Position numbers and translations under genes: made by a program | The notes under the pieces: generated by a model | What the model saw: only the letters and a program-made list of their open reading frames with translations | Told to the model about the DNA's origin: nothing | Databases searched by the model: none | Part shown: positions 1-8,175 of the stretch, piece after piece | How the letters are laid out: every line of letters starts with the position of its first letter | Numbering within the stretch: the stretch's first letter is position 1 | NCBI GenBank assembly: GCA_019057795.1 | Contig: JAHLWS010000063.1 | Location: 1 to 63,649, forward strand | DNA: 63,649 bases | Reading direction: 5' to 3' | Origin: Promethearchaeota archaeon | Lineage (GTDB): Archaea > Asgardarchaeota > Lokiarchaeia > Sigyniarchaeales > SOKP01

Positions 1-44
1 CCCCCCCCCCCCTATTAACCACCAACCCCACCCCCCCCCCCCCC
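1..44. repeat. two poly-C tracts at the window edge
   Basis: Runs of 12 C (1-12) and 14 C (31-44) frame a short C/A-rich spacer. Such tracts are exceptional in this AT-rich sequence. They lie exactly at the window end and coincide with a reading-frame break, so the length of the runs may not be reliable. Confidence 0.8.
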
Positions 45-222
45 AGCTTCATATGCATCTAGAGCACGGCCACCTGAAACAGTTTCTGAACCTACTCCAG
101 AACCGGAACCAGAACCAAATTATCAGCCTACACCAGAACTTGAACCTGAACTAGTGCCAGAATCAGAAAAAACCGAAGAAAGTGAAGAAGAAACAAGTAA
201 AGACGAATCCATAGAAGAATAA
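1..222 (+). CDS. C-terminal part of a Pro/Glu-rich protein (partial, frame broken)
   Basis: The frame ending at the TAA at 220-222 encodes a low-complexity tail. It is rich in Glu-Pro pairs and ends in an acidic Glu/Ser/Lys stretch. Upstream it runs into a poly-C region that would encode polyproline in any frame. A TAA at 16-18 interrupts this frame, but a neighbouring frame is open across the first 44 bases, so one indel in the C tract would restore a continuous Pro/Thr-rich linker. The rest of the gene lies outside the window. Such tails usually follow a structured domain or a secreted stalk. No domain is visible here and no function can be assigned. Confidence 0.5.
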
Positions 223-322
223 GAAGGAACTTTGATGGAAGTGTTGATTTTTATTCTGAAAAGCCTTATGTACTTTTTCTATAGATAATATCGCATGTCT
301 TAACGCTATGCGGTAACCTAAA

Positions 323-1600
323 CTATCTGATTTTTCCTTTTTTTATATTTCGGGAGAGATAAATTAAAATAATTAAAATTAAGAGTCCAAAAATCACGAT
401 AAATATAAAAATCGCGTAAATATTAATTTCAACAACATATCCTGCTATGATAGGGGTGAAACCGAAGCCCATCCCTATTAATATTTCGTTTATAGTCGAA
501 TATTTTGCTGTATTTTTTGCAGTTCCATACTCGAGCATAATTTTCATTGCAGTACCATGGATTAAACCAAAGAATAGCCCAACAATCATAGTTATTATCG
601 AGATATACCAAATATTTCCAATAAAAAGAATTGACATTGATATCATAATAACTGCAATTGTACTTACCAATATAGATATTTTGCGTCTATAAATTTTCAT
701 CACATTAATCCAAGTTAAACCTATAACTTGTGCTAATTGCAATCCCGCTTGTACGAGATATGTTAGATAAGAAGGATGTGAGAAAGTCTTTAAAAAGACG
801 GGGTAACTAAATAAGAAAATCGATTTTGAAGTAGCTAGGAATAATATTCCAAGCCATGAGACCAAAATAGGATATACGATCATGGGGGTAATAGATTTTG
901 GGTATGAGTTAACTTTGAGGTTTTCTTCAGAAGTAAATATTTCTAATTGCCTTTCTGATGCTCCATCTAAATGTTGCGTTCTTGATTCTTTTTTTAAGAA
1001 GAAACTAATTGGGATTAACAGAAACGATAAAGACCATGAAATTACCATGGTAAAGTAATCGTTCCAAGTAAAAGCCCAAATATAACCAATAAGGAGGCCA
1101 AAAATGAATCCAAAGTTCCAAGAAAAATTAAAATTTCTAAAATTCTTATTTGACCGTTCAATATTACTATTGTTTTGCCATTTGCTTAATAAATTGAGGA
1201 AATTTGGCCAAACTAATCCTAAGGTTAACCCTAAAATTACACGACACACGATTAAATACCAAGTCTCGAAATAAATCATCTGTGCACCGGTCAAGAGCGG
1301 TGTAACGAGCGATGATAATATGATAGCGTTACGAACGCCTATTTTTGAAGTAATTACTTGCCCAATAATAGGTGCAAAGATATAGGCAATTGCTCCTGCT
1401 GAGGTTATTATCCCTAAAGTGCTTTCATTAATGTCTACAACAAAATATAGATAATTTGACAATGCTCTTTCAAATATAGAAAAATAAATTAACCTTACAA
1501 ACGCAAGCCAAAATATTGGCCAAGCTCGATAATCTTCTGAAGATCGGTTCACTACTGCTTTTTCGTCTTGATAGAGGGGGGAATTTTTCGCGATTGGCAC
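323..1600 (-). CDS. Major facilitator superfamily transporter
   Basis: A 425-residue polytopic membrane protein with about 12 hydrophobic segments in two bundles and a charged central loop around residues 200-235, the normal MFS size and layout. The first bundle carries the loop-2/3 region GQVITSKIGVR, which resembles the MFS motif A, and a helix-4 region with CRVILGLTLG. The substrate cannot be told from sequence. The ATG at 1600 gives a plausible polar N-terminus of about 25 residues before the first helix. It stands alone, followed on the same strand by an ICMT-like gene after about 140 bases. Drug or sugar efflux is equally possible. Confidence 0.85.
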   Translation of the reverse strand: MPIAKNSPLYQDEKAVVNRSSEDYRAWPIFWLAFVRLIYFSIFERALSNYLYFVVDINESTLGIITSAGAIAYIFAPIIGQVITSKIGVRNAIILSSLVTPLLTGAQMIYFETWYLIVCRVILGLTLGLVWPNFLNLLSKWQNNSNIERSNKNFRNFNFSWNFGFIFGLLIGYIWAFTWNDYFTMVISWSLSFLLIPISFFLKKESRTQHLDGASERQLEIFTSEENLKVNSYPKSITPMIVYPILVSWLGILFLATSKSIFLFSYPVFLKTFSHPSYLTYLVQAGLQLAQVIGLTWINVMKIYRRKISILVSTIAVIMISMSILFIGNIWYISIITMIVGLFFGLIHGTAMKIMLEYGTAKNTAKYSTINEILIGMGFGFTPIIAGYVVEINIYAIFIFIVIFGLLILIILIYLSRNIKKGKIR

Positions 1601-1740
1601 AATTTTTCTATTTTTTTCTTATATTTCGAAAAAAATGGTGCTTTGCTCAAATATTTTCTTAAATTATTAAATAAGGTTCAAATAATCTAAATATTTTGAT
1701 GTTAATTAATAAAAAGTAAAAGAGATAAATCCCTCGTTAT

Positions 1741-2379
1741 TTATGGCAATTGTTTTTGTTTTCTTAATTTTGGTACAAACATATGGACATTTTTCTTATA
1801 ATCCTCATAAATTTTACCAAATTCTTTAACTAATTCTTTTTCCTCTTTCCATGCAACGAGGAAATTTAATAGAATTATTACAGGAGTAATAAGTAAAGAA
1901 AAGAACGAAGATAACAGAAAAGAGATTCCTATATGTGCTAATATTCCGCCAAAGTATTGTGGATGCCTAATTACGGAATAAATTTTGGTTGAAACGATCT
2001 TTTCTGTCCTATGTGTTTCTGCTACTTTAAGAGTAGTTAGTTTTACACTTACGATTCCAAACCAAGCTCCTATTAAAATAAAAGGGATAGAAACTAATAA
2101 ATGGAATAATGGTATTGAAAAATTAATTATTGGAATAGATATAACGAAATTTTGAAAAATTGGAGTAATAAACATAGGTTGAGGTGAAATCCAAATTCCA
2201 AACCAAAATATAAAAAAACCCCATCCCGAAGTGAGACCGAGTATTGCGGTAATTTTATTACCTTTATCCTTTCCATATTTTATTTGAAATTTTAAATGTT
2301 CAACTGATAAAAAATGAAGTGGTACCATAGAACACATACCTAAGATGGAAATAATAAACCAGATATATATTTTTAACAA
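1741..2379 (-). CDS. Isoprenylcysteine carboxyl methyltransferase-like membrane methyltransferase
   Basis: A 212-residue protein with five or so membrane segments. The C-terminal signature is that of the ICMT/phospholipid-methyltransferase fold: IRHPQYFGG (around residue 137), then a hydrophobic helix, then KEEKELVKEFGKIYEDYKK. The family uses S-adenosylmethionine to methylate prenylcysteine, lipids or other hydrophobic acceptors at the membrane; the acceptor is unknown here. It is the first of four related genes in this window (others at 19496, 20077 and 20728), which suggests an expanded family acting on different lipids or lipid-like compounds. An ATG start precedes a hydrophobic N-terminus. 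Confidence 0.8.
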   Translation of the reverse strand: MLKIYIWFIISILGMCSMVPLHFLSVEHLKFQIKYGKDKGNKITAILGLTSGWGFFIFWFGIWISPQPMFITPIFQNFVISIPIINFSIPLFHLLVSIPFILIGAWFGIVSVKLTTLKVAETHRTEKIVSTKIYSVIRHPQYFGGILAHIGISFLLSSFFSLLITPVIILLNFLVAWKEEKELVKEFGKIYEDYKKNVHMFVPKLRKQKQLP

Positions 2380-2452
2380 CTTCTCCTTTCATTTTTTATA
2401 ATTTAATTTTTTAACATTAATTAGACTATGATAATCTGATATAAATTTTCTA

Positions 2453-3295
2453 TTATTGTAAGTCTTGAATGATTGCTTCCATTCGTTTTTTTACATTACT
2501 TCTTAGATATCGATGATGATCAGTTGGTATATAGAACTTTTCACCCTTTAGAGCTTGAAACAATACTTCAGCCACTTTTTTTGGAGATATTCCATTTTCA
2601 ATCGATTGTTGATAAGCTTTCATAATTTGTTCTAATTCTGGATTAGTTGTTATGTCATGATGTAATTCTTTGGGTCGATTTCTATCGCTTTCTGTAAGTT
2701 TCGTAAACGCGAGTCCAGGACATAGAGCTAGAACTTTTATTTTCCCGTCGAAACGCTCTAACTCATATTTTAAAGATTCAGAGAGCGCGATTATGGCGTG
2801 TTTAGTTATACTATAAATTCCTGTTCCTATCGTTGGAATCATTAATCCTGCCATAGAAGCTGTATTGATGATATAGCACTCAGAATCTTGTTTGAGCATT
2901 ATTGGAACAAAAATGTGAATCCCATGAATGACCCCCCAGATATTTACATCAAAAATCCATTTCCATTCAGATAAAGAGTTTTCCCAAATAGTTGTTGATG
3001 ATTTATTAGCAAAACCAACGCCTGCATTATTGCATAATATATCTATTGCGCCAAAATGATCGATAGTTTTTTGGGCTAAGGTTTTAACATCTTCAATTTT
3101 CGAAACATCTGTCAGAACAGTTAAAACATTTGGACTTATTTCTTTCAATTCCTTTTCAGCTTGAGATAACGCGTCTAACTCAATGTCGGCTAAAACAATT
3201 TTCATACCCTCTCGTAAAAACTTTTCGGCTATGCCACGCCCGATCCCGCTGGCAGCACCGGTAATTACAGCTACTTTATCAGAAAATTCTTTCAT
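2453..3295 (-). CDS. Short-chain dehydrogenase/reductase (SDR)
   Basis: A 280-residue classical SDR. The N-terminal Rossmann motif TGAASGIG (residues 12-19) binds NAD(P). CNNAG follows near residue 89, and the catalytic Ser...Tyr-x3-Lys set is present in NTASMAG and YSITK. An Asp after the second beta strand (LADIE, around residue 37) favours NAD(H) over NADP(H). The C-terminal region, with a YIPTDHHRYLR segment, determines substrate and is not diagnostic. It probably oxidises or reduces a hydroxyl/carbonyl group in the cytosol. It is separated from its neighbours and could be monocistronic. Confidence 0.9.
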   Translation of the reverse strand: MKEFSDKVAVITGAASGIGRGIAEKFLREGMKIVLADIELDALSQAEKELKEISPNVLTVLTDVSKIEDVKTLAQKTIDHFGAIDILCNNAGVGFANKSSTTIWENSLSEWKWIFDVNIWGVIHGIHIFVPIMLKQDSECYIINTASMAGLMIPTIGTGIYSITKHAIIALSESLKYELERFDGKIKVLALCPGLAFTKLTESDRNRPKELHHDITTNPELEQIMKAYQQSIENGISPKKVAEVLFQALKGEKFYIPTDHHRYLRSNVKKRMEAIIQDLQ

Positions 3296-3437
3296 AATTT
3301 AAATTATACTGATTATATTTATAAAATTTACACTCAAAACCAATTAATAAAAATTGGACTAAAAATCTTTTTTTAACTGTTAATGTTGTTTTACTATTGT
3401 ATAGTTTAAATTCGATTTATTATTTGCCTAAAAAATT

Positions 3438-3761
3438 ATGTCTGACACCAATTTTAATTATTGTCCCAATTGTGGTAAGAAAATACAAAAATCTACTGTC
3501 AGAAAGGTTAATTTTTGTTGTTATTGTGGGCGAGAATTTAAAAACAAGAATGAATATTTACACGACAAAATACAATGCACAGTTTGTCACGAATTTATCT
3601 GGCATGGAAGAAATCGAACTATTAAATGTTCTTTCTGCGGTAGCCAATATCATCATTCGTGTGCATCGTCTTGGTTAACGAAGTATAACTCGTGTCCTAT
3701 GTGCCAAAATGTATTTTTAAATCCAACTTTAATTTTTTCGGAAAAACATAGGTACAAGTAA
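3438..3761 (+). CDS. Small RING-variant (C4HC3-like) zinc-finger protein
   Basis: A 107-residue protein made almost entirely of zinc sites. The N-terminus has CPNC (residues 9-12) and CCYC, forming a zinc ribbon. Residues about 48-90 read C-x2-C, 12 residues, C-x2-C-x4-H-x2-C-x3-WL, then CPMC. The spacing and the Trp-Leu after the sixth ligand are typical of RING-CH/RINGv fingers of ubiquitin E3 ligases; a PHD-type finger is the alternative. Asgard archaea are known to carry ubiquitin-like modifiers with E1, E2 and RING-like E3 proteins, so an E3 or adaptor role is plausible but inferred. No E1, E2 or ubiquitin gene lies nearby. Confidence 0.75.
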   Translation: MSDTNFNYCPNCGKKIQKSTVRKVNFCCYCGREFKNKNEYLHDKIQCTVCHEFIWHGRNRTIKCSFCGSQYHHSCASSWLTKYNSCPMCQNVFLNPTLIFSEKHRYK

Positions 3762-3900
3762 AAACGAATAAAAAGATTTATTCTGTAAAAATTTGAGCTT
3801 ACAAGATTAAGTCATTGGAATTTATCGTCCAATTTGTGTGATTTGTTAAACAATCACAATATTTATTATAGTCTGAAAAATTAGTAAAAATTGAGATTAT

Positions 3901-4677
3901 ATGAAAACTACAATCTATTATTTTTCTGGAACGGGTAATTCTTTGAAGATTGCGAGAGATATTGCCGAAAGGTTGGAAGAGTGCGAATTAGTACCAATTG
4001 CAAAGGTTTGGCAACAAGATCAGCTCGCATCGACTAGTGAAAAAGTTGGTTTTATTTTTCCCCTTTATTATTATGGTCTTCCCAAAATTGTATTTGATTT
4101 TATAAATAACATAGAACTTGCTAAGTCCAATTATTTTTTTGCCGTGGTTACGAGGGCTGGAGATGCGGATGGCGCACCTTTGCAACAGTTAGATAATATA
4201 CTTGAAACGAAAACGAAAAAGCTTAATGCCGGATTTTTTATCAGAATGCCGAGTAATTTTATAATAGGTTATAACACAGACTCAGAAGCCGTACAAAAAG
4301 AGTTTTTTGAGAATTCTATTAATCAGGTTGAAAAAATCACTAATATTATAAAGGAAAACGGAGAAATTTTTCAAAAAGGTATGCGAACAAGCGAGAGAAT
4401 GAATAAGAAGTTCCGTGAGAAAGTTTACGCTAGTGACAAATCCTTTTACGCAGAGGACAATTGTACAGGTTGTGGTATATGTGAAAATGTGTGTCCTGTT
4501 AATAATATCATTCTTACAGAAGGTTTACCACAATGGCAACATAAATGTCAGCAATGTTTAGCGTGCATTAATTTTTGTCCTGAGAAAGCAATTCAATTTG
4601 ATACTAAATCTTTAGAAACAGGAAGATATCACCATCCTGAAATTACAGTTCAAGATATAATGAACCAGAAAAAGTAA
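3901..4677 (+). CDS. EFR1-type flavodoxin-ferredoxin fusion protein
   Basis: A 258-residue cytosolic redox protein. Residues 1-150 form a flavodoxin-like domain starting with YYFSGTGNSLKIA, the FMN phosphate-binding loop. Residues 190-235 carry two [4Fe-4S] ferredoxin motifs, CTGCGICENVCPV and CQQCLACINFCPEKA. This architecture is that of the EFR1 family ferrodoxins common in anaerobes. It probably shuttles electrons between low-potential donors and flavoenzymes. It is transcribed alone, preceded by an AT-rich leader of about 140 bases, and nothing adjacent identifies its partner. Confidence 0.9.
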   Translation: MKTTIYYFSGTGNSLKIARDIAERLEECELVPIAKVWQQDQLASTSEKVGFIFPLYYYGLPKIVFDFINNIELAKSNYFFAVVTRAGDADGAPLQQLDNILETKTKKLNAGFFIRMPSNFIIGYNTDSEAVQKEFFENSINQVEKITNIIKENGEIFQKGMRTSERMNKKFREKVYASDKSFYAEDNCTGCGICENVCPVNNIILTEGLPQWQHKCQQCLACINFCPEKAIQFDTKSLETGRYHHPEITVQDIMNQKK

Positions 4678-4733
4678 AAAAAAAAATGGCAAGAATTTTC
4701 TGGACAAAAAGAATTAATTATTATTCAGATATA

Positions 4734-5318
4734 TTACATTGGTTGGGTTGGGATTAATTCATTTAAAATTGTATTACAGTCAACTAGGAATTCATTTCTA
4801 AGGTCTTCGCAGACAACCCAAGCTTGTTTAAAGGTCCCATTTCCCCAAGGTTCCTCGTTTTCATCAGTTTTTAAAGCCGTTAATTTTGGTTTGATGTCGT
4901 GAAGCATTTTATTATATGCGTCCTCGAAAAGTCCTTGCGATATTAATACTTGTAATGAAGTTAATTTATTAATTATTGTATTTTTTCTATTTTGGGCGGG
5001 TTTTCTCCAACACTCGTCAGGTGATTCACTAATGTAATCAATTAGGTCATCTATTATAGAAATTACATCGGGCTCTACCACATCGGGCTCTACCACATCG
5101 GGCTCTACCACATTTGGCTCTACCACATCTAGCTCTACCACATCTGGTGGTTGAGTTTCAACAACATTATCGATATTCACATCTTCAACCATTTTATCTT
5201 CAAGTACATTATTGGTAACATAATTTCCATTAGCTGAACAAGAAGTCACTATTAATACGGCTAAAAAACTTGTAAGAAAATAAATTAACTTCCTATTGTG
5301 TAAGAATTTTTTTTTCAT
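4734..5318 (-). CDS. Secreted lipoprotein with a Val-Glu-Pro-Asp repeat stalk
   Basis: A 194-residue protein with a basic N-terminus (MKKKFLHNRK), a hydrophobic core, and LIVTSC at the end of the signal, a lipobox whose Cys (about residue 27) would be lipidated. A stalk of five near-identical VVEPD pentads follows (around residues 65-88). The C-terminal ~100 residues are helical, with ECWRKPAQNRKNTIINKL and repeated Leu/Ile heptads. They resemble the helical surface modules with an N-K-L core (FIMAH-like) seen in archaeal and bacterial secreted proteins. It probably sits on the outer face of the membrane with the helical module held off by the stalk. Its ligand is unknown. Confidence 0.7.
   Translation of the reverse strand: MKKKFLHNRKLIYFLTSFLAVLIVTSCSANGNYVTNNVLEDKMVEDVNIDNVVETQPPDVVELDVVEPNVVEPDVVEPDVVEPDVISIIDDLIDYISESPDECWRKPAQNRKNTIINKLTSLQVLISQGLFEDAYNKMLHDIKPKLTALKTDENEEPWGNGTFKQAWVVCEDLRNEFLVDCNTILNELIPTQPM
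5065..5146 (-). repeat. In-frame 15-bp minisatellite
   Basis: Five tandem 15-bp units plus a partial sixth lie inside the lipoprotein gene. The first three copies are nearly identical and the last two carry substitutions. Because the unit is a multiple of three, copy-number change alters stalk length without a frameshift. It encodes the VVEPD pentads. Confidence 0.9.
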
Positions 5319-5582
5319 TTTAAAATCTCCAATATTATAACTGGATTATGAAAAGATAATGTTGATCGAATATTTAATAATTTTGCTCATTTTGCTTTTT
5401 TTAAATATTAAAAAGAACAGATTATTAAGCTTATAATAATTTGAAGATTGAAAATCGTGAATGTAATAACGCTTTAGTGTCGTAATTTTTATAATATTTC
5501 TTTTAAAAAAATTAAATTAAAAGATCTAATCATTTTTATTTTTTATTTTTTTTATTTTATTAAGAATCTCATTATTTATCTA

Positions 5583-6230
5583 TTAAAGATTTTGATAGTA
5601 CAAGCAATTTTCAGATATGGGGCAAAGCTCGCATTTAGGGTTTTTTTTCGAGCAGATTTTGTTTCCAAAATCAAGAATCGCCCAATACATACGTTTGCAA
5701 ACCGTCTTAGGCAATAACCTATCTAAATTCGCGTAAATAACATCAATTTTTACTTTTGAGTTTGAAGATTCGAACGCTCTCGAAACAAACCTATTAATAT
5801 TTACATCAAGAAAAAAGGTTCGTTTGTCCAATCCAAAACATAAAAATGCGTTGCTTACATAATCGGCAATTCCGTTGATTTTTTTAAGTATTTCAGGATC
5901 GCGAGGGATTTCTCCGTTATATTCCGTTAATACCATCGCACTTAAGTCCTTCAATATTTTAGCGCGTTTGTTGGATAACCCTAAAACTTCAATGTCTGAT
6001 TGTAGCTGACTAATCTCAGCCTTAAAAATATCAGCGAAGCCTTTATATTTCGCAAAAAAATCGTTATACATATTAGAAACGTTTATAGCTATAGTTTTCT
6101 GCAGTAAAATTTCGGTAATCAATATTTGATATAGGTTTTTTGATTTTCTCCACGGGTACTCGCGTTTGTTTTCGTTGTACCAATCTAATAATTTCTTTCT
6201 AATTGAGATGTAGTTATCTTCTTTATCCAT
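5583..6230 (-). CDS. MutY/Mig-type DNA glycosylase (probable T:G mismatch thymine glycosylase)
   Basis: A 215-residue HhH-GPD base-excision enzyme. The N-terminus has the family's WYNENKREYPWR and ITEILLQKT. The helix-hairpin-helix at residues 118-130 reads INGIADYVSNAF, and the catalytic Asp is D142 in LDVNINR. The residue equivalent to Lys120 of endonuclease III is Tyr124, 18 residues before the Asp. Lys there marks EndoIII and Ser marks MutY; Tyr is the hallmark of the archaeal thymine glycosylase Mig.Mth. The C-terminal cluster is C193-x6-C200-x2-C203-x5-C209. It is divergent from a cytosine-C5 methyltransferase 136 bp away, the expected partner: it would repair thymines made by deamination of 5-methylcytosine. 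A MutY-like role remains possible. Confidence 0.85.
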   Translation of the reverse strand: MDKEDNYISIRKKLLDWYNENKREYPWRKSKNLYQILITEILLQKTIAINVSNMYNDFFAKYKGFADIFKAEISQLQSDIEVLGLSNKRAKILKDLSAMVLTEYNGEIPRDPEILKKINGIADYVSNAFLCFGLDKRTFFLDVNINRFVSRAFESSNSKVKIDVIYANLDRLLPKTVCKRMYWAILDFGNKICSKKNPKCELCPISENCLYYQNL

Positions 6231-6365
6231 TTTTTATCTTGTTTTAAACTTAGTTATGAATTCTATAAATTTTCAACTTATCGTTATTGTTATTAATTAA
6301 ATATTAATTAGATTTTATTCTTATTATAGATTTTTTCACCTAGTACTGATTCTTTTAATATTAAA

Positions 6366-7508
6366 ATGTCTGAGAAAAAAAATTTCATAATAGATTTGTT
6401 CAGTGGAGCTGGAGGTTTATCGCTAGGTTTTGAAATGGCAAATTTTCACGTTGGATTAGCGATAGAATTAGAAGAAAATTATTATAATGCGTATAAATTA
6501 AATCATCCCGAAACTTTATGCTTAAATAGAGATATAACAGAATTAGATTGCGGAGAAATCCTAGATAAATTCGTTAAGAACATAGAAATTAGCGGGATTA
6601 TTGGAGGGCCCCCTTGTATGGGATTTTCTACTGTTGGAAATCGAAGACCAGACGATCCTCGAAACACGTTAATTTATTATTTTATTCAATGGGTTAATTA
6701 CTTTAAACCACAATTTTTCGTCATGGAAAATGTTCCTGGAATTTTATCGATGTCAAAAGGAAAGGTAGTAGAAAAAGTTATTGAGTTGTATAGCGAAATA
6801 GGTTATTCATGTAAAATGGAAGTGTTATTAGCGGCAGATTATGGCGTTCCACAATTAAGACGAAGGGTGTTTTTCATAGGAACTCCAGAGGATTCGGTCT
6901 TTTCGTTAAAGATTCAAAAAACAAATAGAAAGACTGGTATTCAGAAAGGATCTTTCGAGAAAGACGCACTACCTTCTTATTTTACGGTAAAAGACGCGAT
7001 TTCCGATATTCTTGACATAAAACCTTTTGTTAAAAAACGTACAGAAAATTTAGTTAAGGAATATTCACATCCACCAAAAACGCAATTTCAAGATTATTTA
7101 AGGAGAGAGTCGGATAAGTTATACGATCATTTTGCCCCAAATCACAGCGAATTAGTAATGAAAAGGATTTCTCACATTAATCAAGGCGAGAACCATATTT
7201 CTTTGCCGAAGGAGTACCAACTTAAAGGAGGGTATCCTAATATATATGGTAGACTTCATTTAAATAAACCCGCAGATACTATTACGGGAAATTGTGGTTG
7301 CGTAAGCGCCCCAGGTAGGTTTATCCATCCTACACAGAATAGAGCGATCTCCATTAGAGAAGCCGCGCGATTGCAATCATTCCCAGACAGGTATAGGTTT
7401 TGCGGAAACATGAGCGATAAATATAGGCAAGTTGGAAACGCAGTTCCTCCATTAATGGCTTACGCAGTAGCTAAATCAATCAATAAATTACAAAAAATAC
7501 CTCTTTAA
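6366..7508 (+). CDS. DNA (cytosine-5) methyltransferase
   Basis: A 380-residue m5C methyltransferase with the conserved motifs in order: I (FIIDLFSGAGGLSLGFE), IV with the catalytic Cys (GGPPCMGFS, near residue 83), VI (MENVPG), VIII (QLRRRVFFIG), a target-recognition region around residues 190-290, IX (REAARLQSFPD) and X (GNAVPP). It transfers a methyl group from SAM to a cytosine in a specific duplex site; the site cannot be read from sequence. No restriction endonuclease gene is recognisable beside it, so it may be an orphan methylase or the remnant of a restriction system. The ATG at 6366 starts directly before the motif I strand. Confidence 0.93.
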   Translation: MSEKKNFIIDLFSGAGGLSLGFEMANFHVGLAIELEENYYNAYKLNHPETLCLNRDITELDCGEILDKFVKNIEISGIIGGPPCMGFSTVGNRRPDDPRNTLIYYFIQWVNYFKPQFFVMENVPGILSMSKGKVVEKVIELYSEIGYSCKMEVLLAADYGVPQLRRRVFFIGTPEDSVFSLKIQKTNRKTGIQKGSFEKDALPSYFTVKDAISDILDIKPFVKKRTENLVKEYSHPPKTQFQDYLRRESDKLYDHFAPNHSELVMKRISHINQGENHISLPKEYQLKGGYPNIYGRLHLNKPADTITGNCGCVSAPGRFIHPTQNRAISIREAARLQSFPDRYRFCGNMSDKYRQVGNAVPPLMAYAVAKSINKLQKIPL

Positions 7509-7708
7509 AATAATACAAAATTATCTTTTAATATTGTCCTCTGCTATTTTTAATTCAATTCCAAATTCAACATCAAATCTAACATTTTTGATTTGACTTC
7601 TTTGTATAAATTGAGAAAAATTTAAATATTTGTCTATTAAATAATGTCTTGCTCTAAAATCTAATTTAAATAATAAATAATAAAAAATAAATTTAAAAAG
7701 TGAAATTA

Positions 7709-8005
7709 ATGGCATATTTTTTAACTACATCTTCATTTCCGCCCCATAAGGCGACTGAGATGGGAAAAGCGTTTCAGAATCTACCTAAATTACCCGATTT
7801 CGTTAAAAGGCTCTTTATTTTCATAGTGCCTAGTAGTGATATTAAAGCTTACGCTCTATATGAAGTTCCAGATGATAAAGCTCACGAAGGATATGTCGCA
7901 ATTACAAAGTTATCTACGGCTTATTTTGGAATTGAAGGATATAAATTCACAGTAGAGTCTTTATTGACTGCAAAAGAAGCTTTAGCTTTAATAGGACTCG
8001 GTTAA
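7709..8005 (+). CDS. Small conserved protein, paralogue of the gene at 10852
   Basis: About 98 residues (a GTG nine bases earlier would add three). It resembles the protein encoded at 10852..11157 in size and layout: an N-terminal beta strand, a Lys/Pro-rich helix with a PxF/YVKK/R core, a central strand with YxLYEVPDDKAHEG, then YFGIEGYKFTVESLL and a C-terminal Leu-Ile-Gly. The predicted fold is alpha/beta, ferredoxin-like, and cytosolic. I recognise no functional family. The ATG start is preferred because the sequence before it is low-complexity and the paralogue begins at the same place. A poly-T run follows the stop. Confidence 0.7.
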   Translation: MAYFLTTSSFPPHKATEMGKAFQNLPKLPDFVKRLFIFIVPSSDIKAYALYEVPDDKAHEGYVAITKLSTAYFGIEGYKFTVESLLTAKEALALIGLG

Positions 8006-8040
8006 GAACCAAAAAAACTACTAATTAAAAATTTCTTAAA

Positions 8041-8053
8041 TTTTTTTTTTTCT
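8041..8053 (+). terminator. Poly-T transcription terminator
   Basis: A run of eleven T begins 35 bases after the stop of the small gene ending at 8005, the usual form of archaeal intrinsic terminators. Confidence 0.45.
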
Positions 8054-8175
8054 TATTCAAATAATTGGATAATTATCAATTAGTTTGATGATTAAAAATA
8101 TAAATTAAGAATTTCAAACACTATTTAAGCAATTAACATAATTTTTGCAATCCCATAAAAATAATAAAAACAATT

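Noticed and set aside
7521..7715. Minus-strand frame of 64 codons after the cytosine methyltransferase gene, considered as a nuclease remnant
   Set aside because: It is low-complexity and AT-rich, overlaps the better-supported gene at 7709, and the VRFDV stretch alone does not identify a family.
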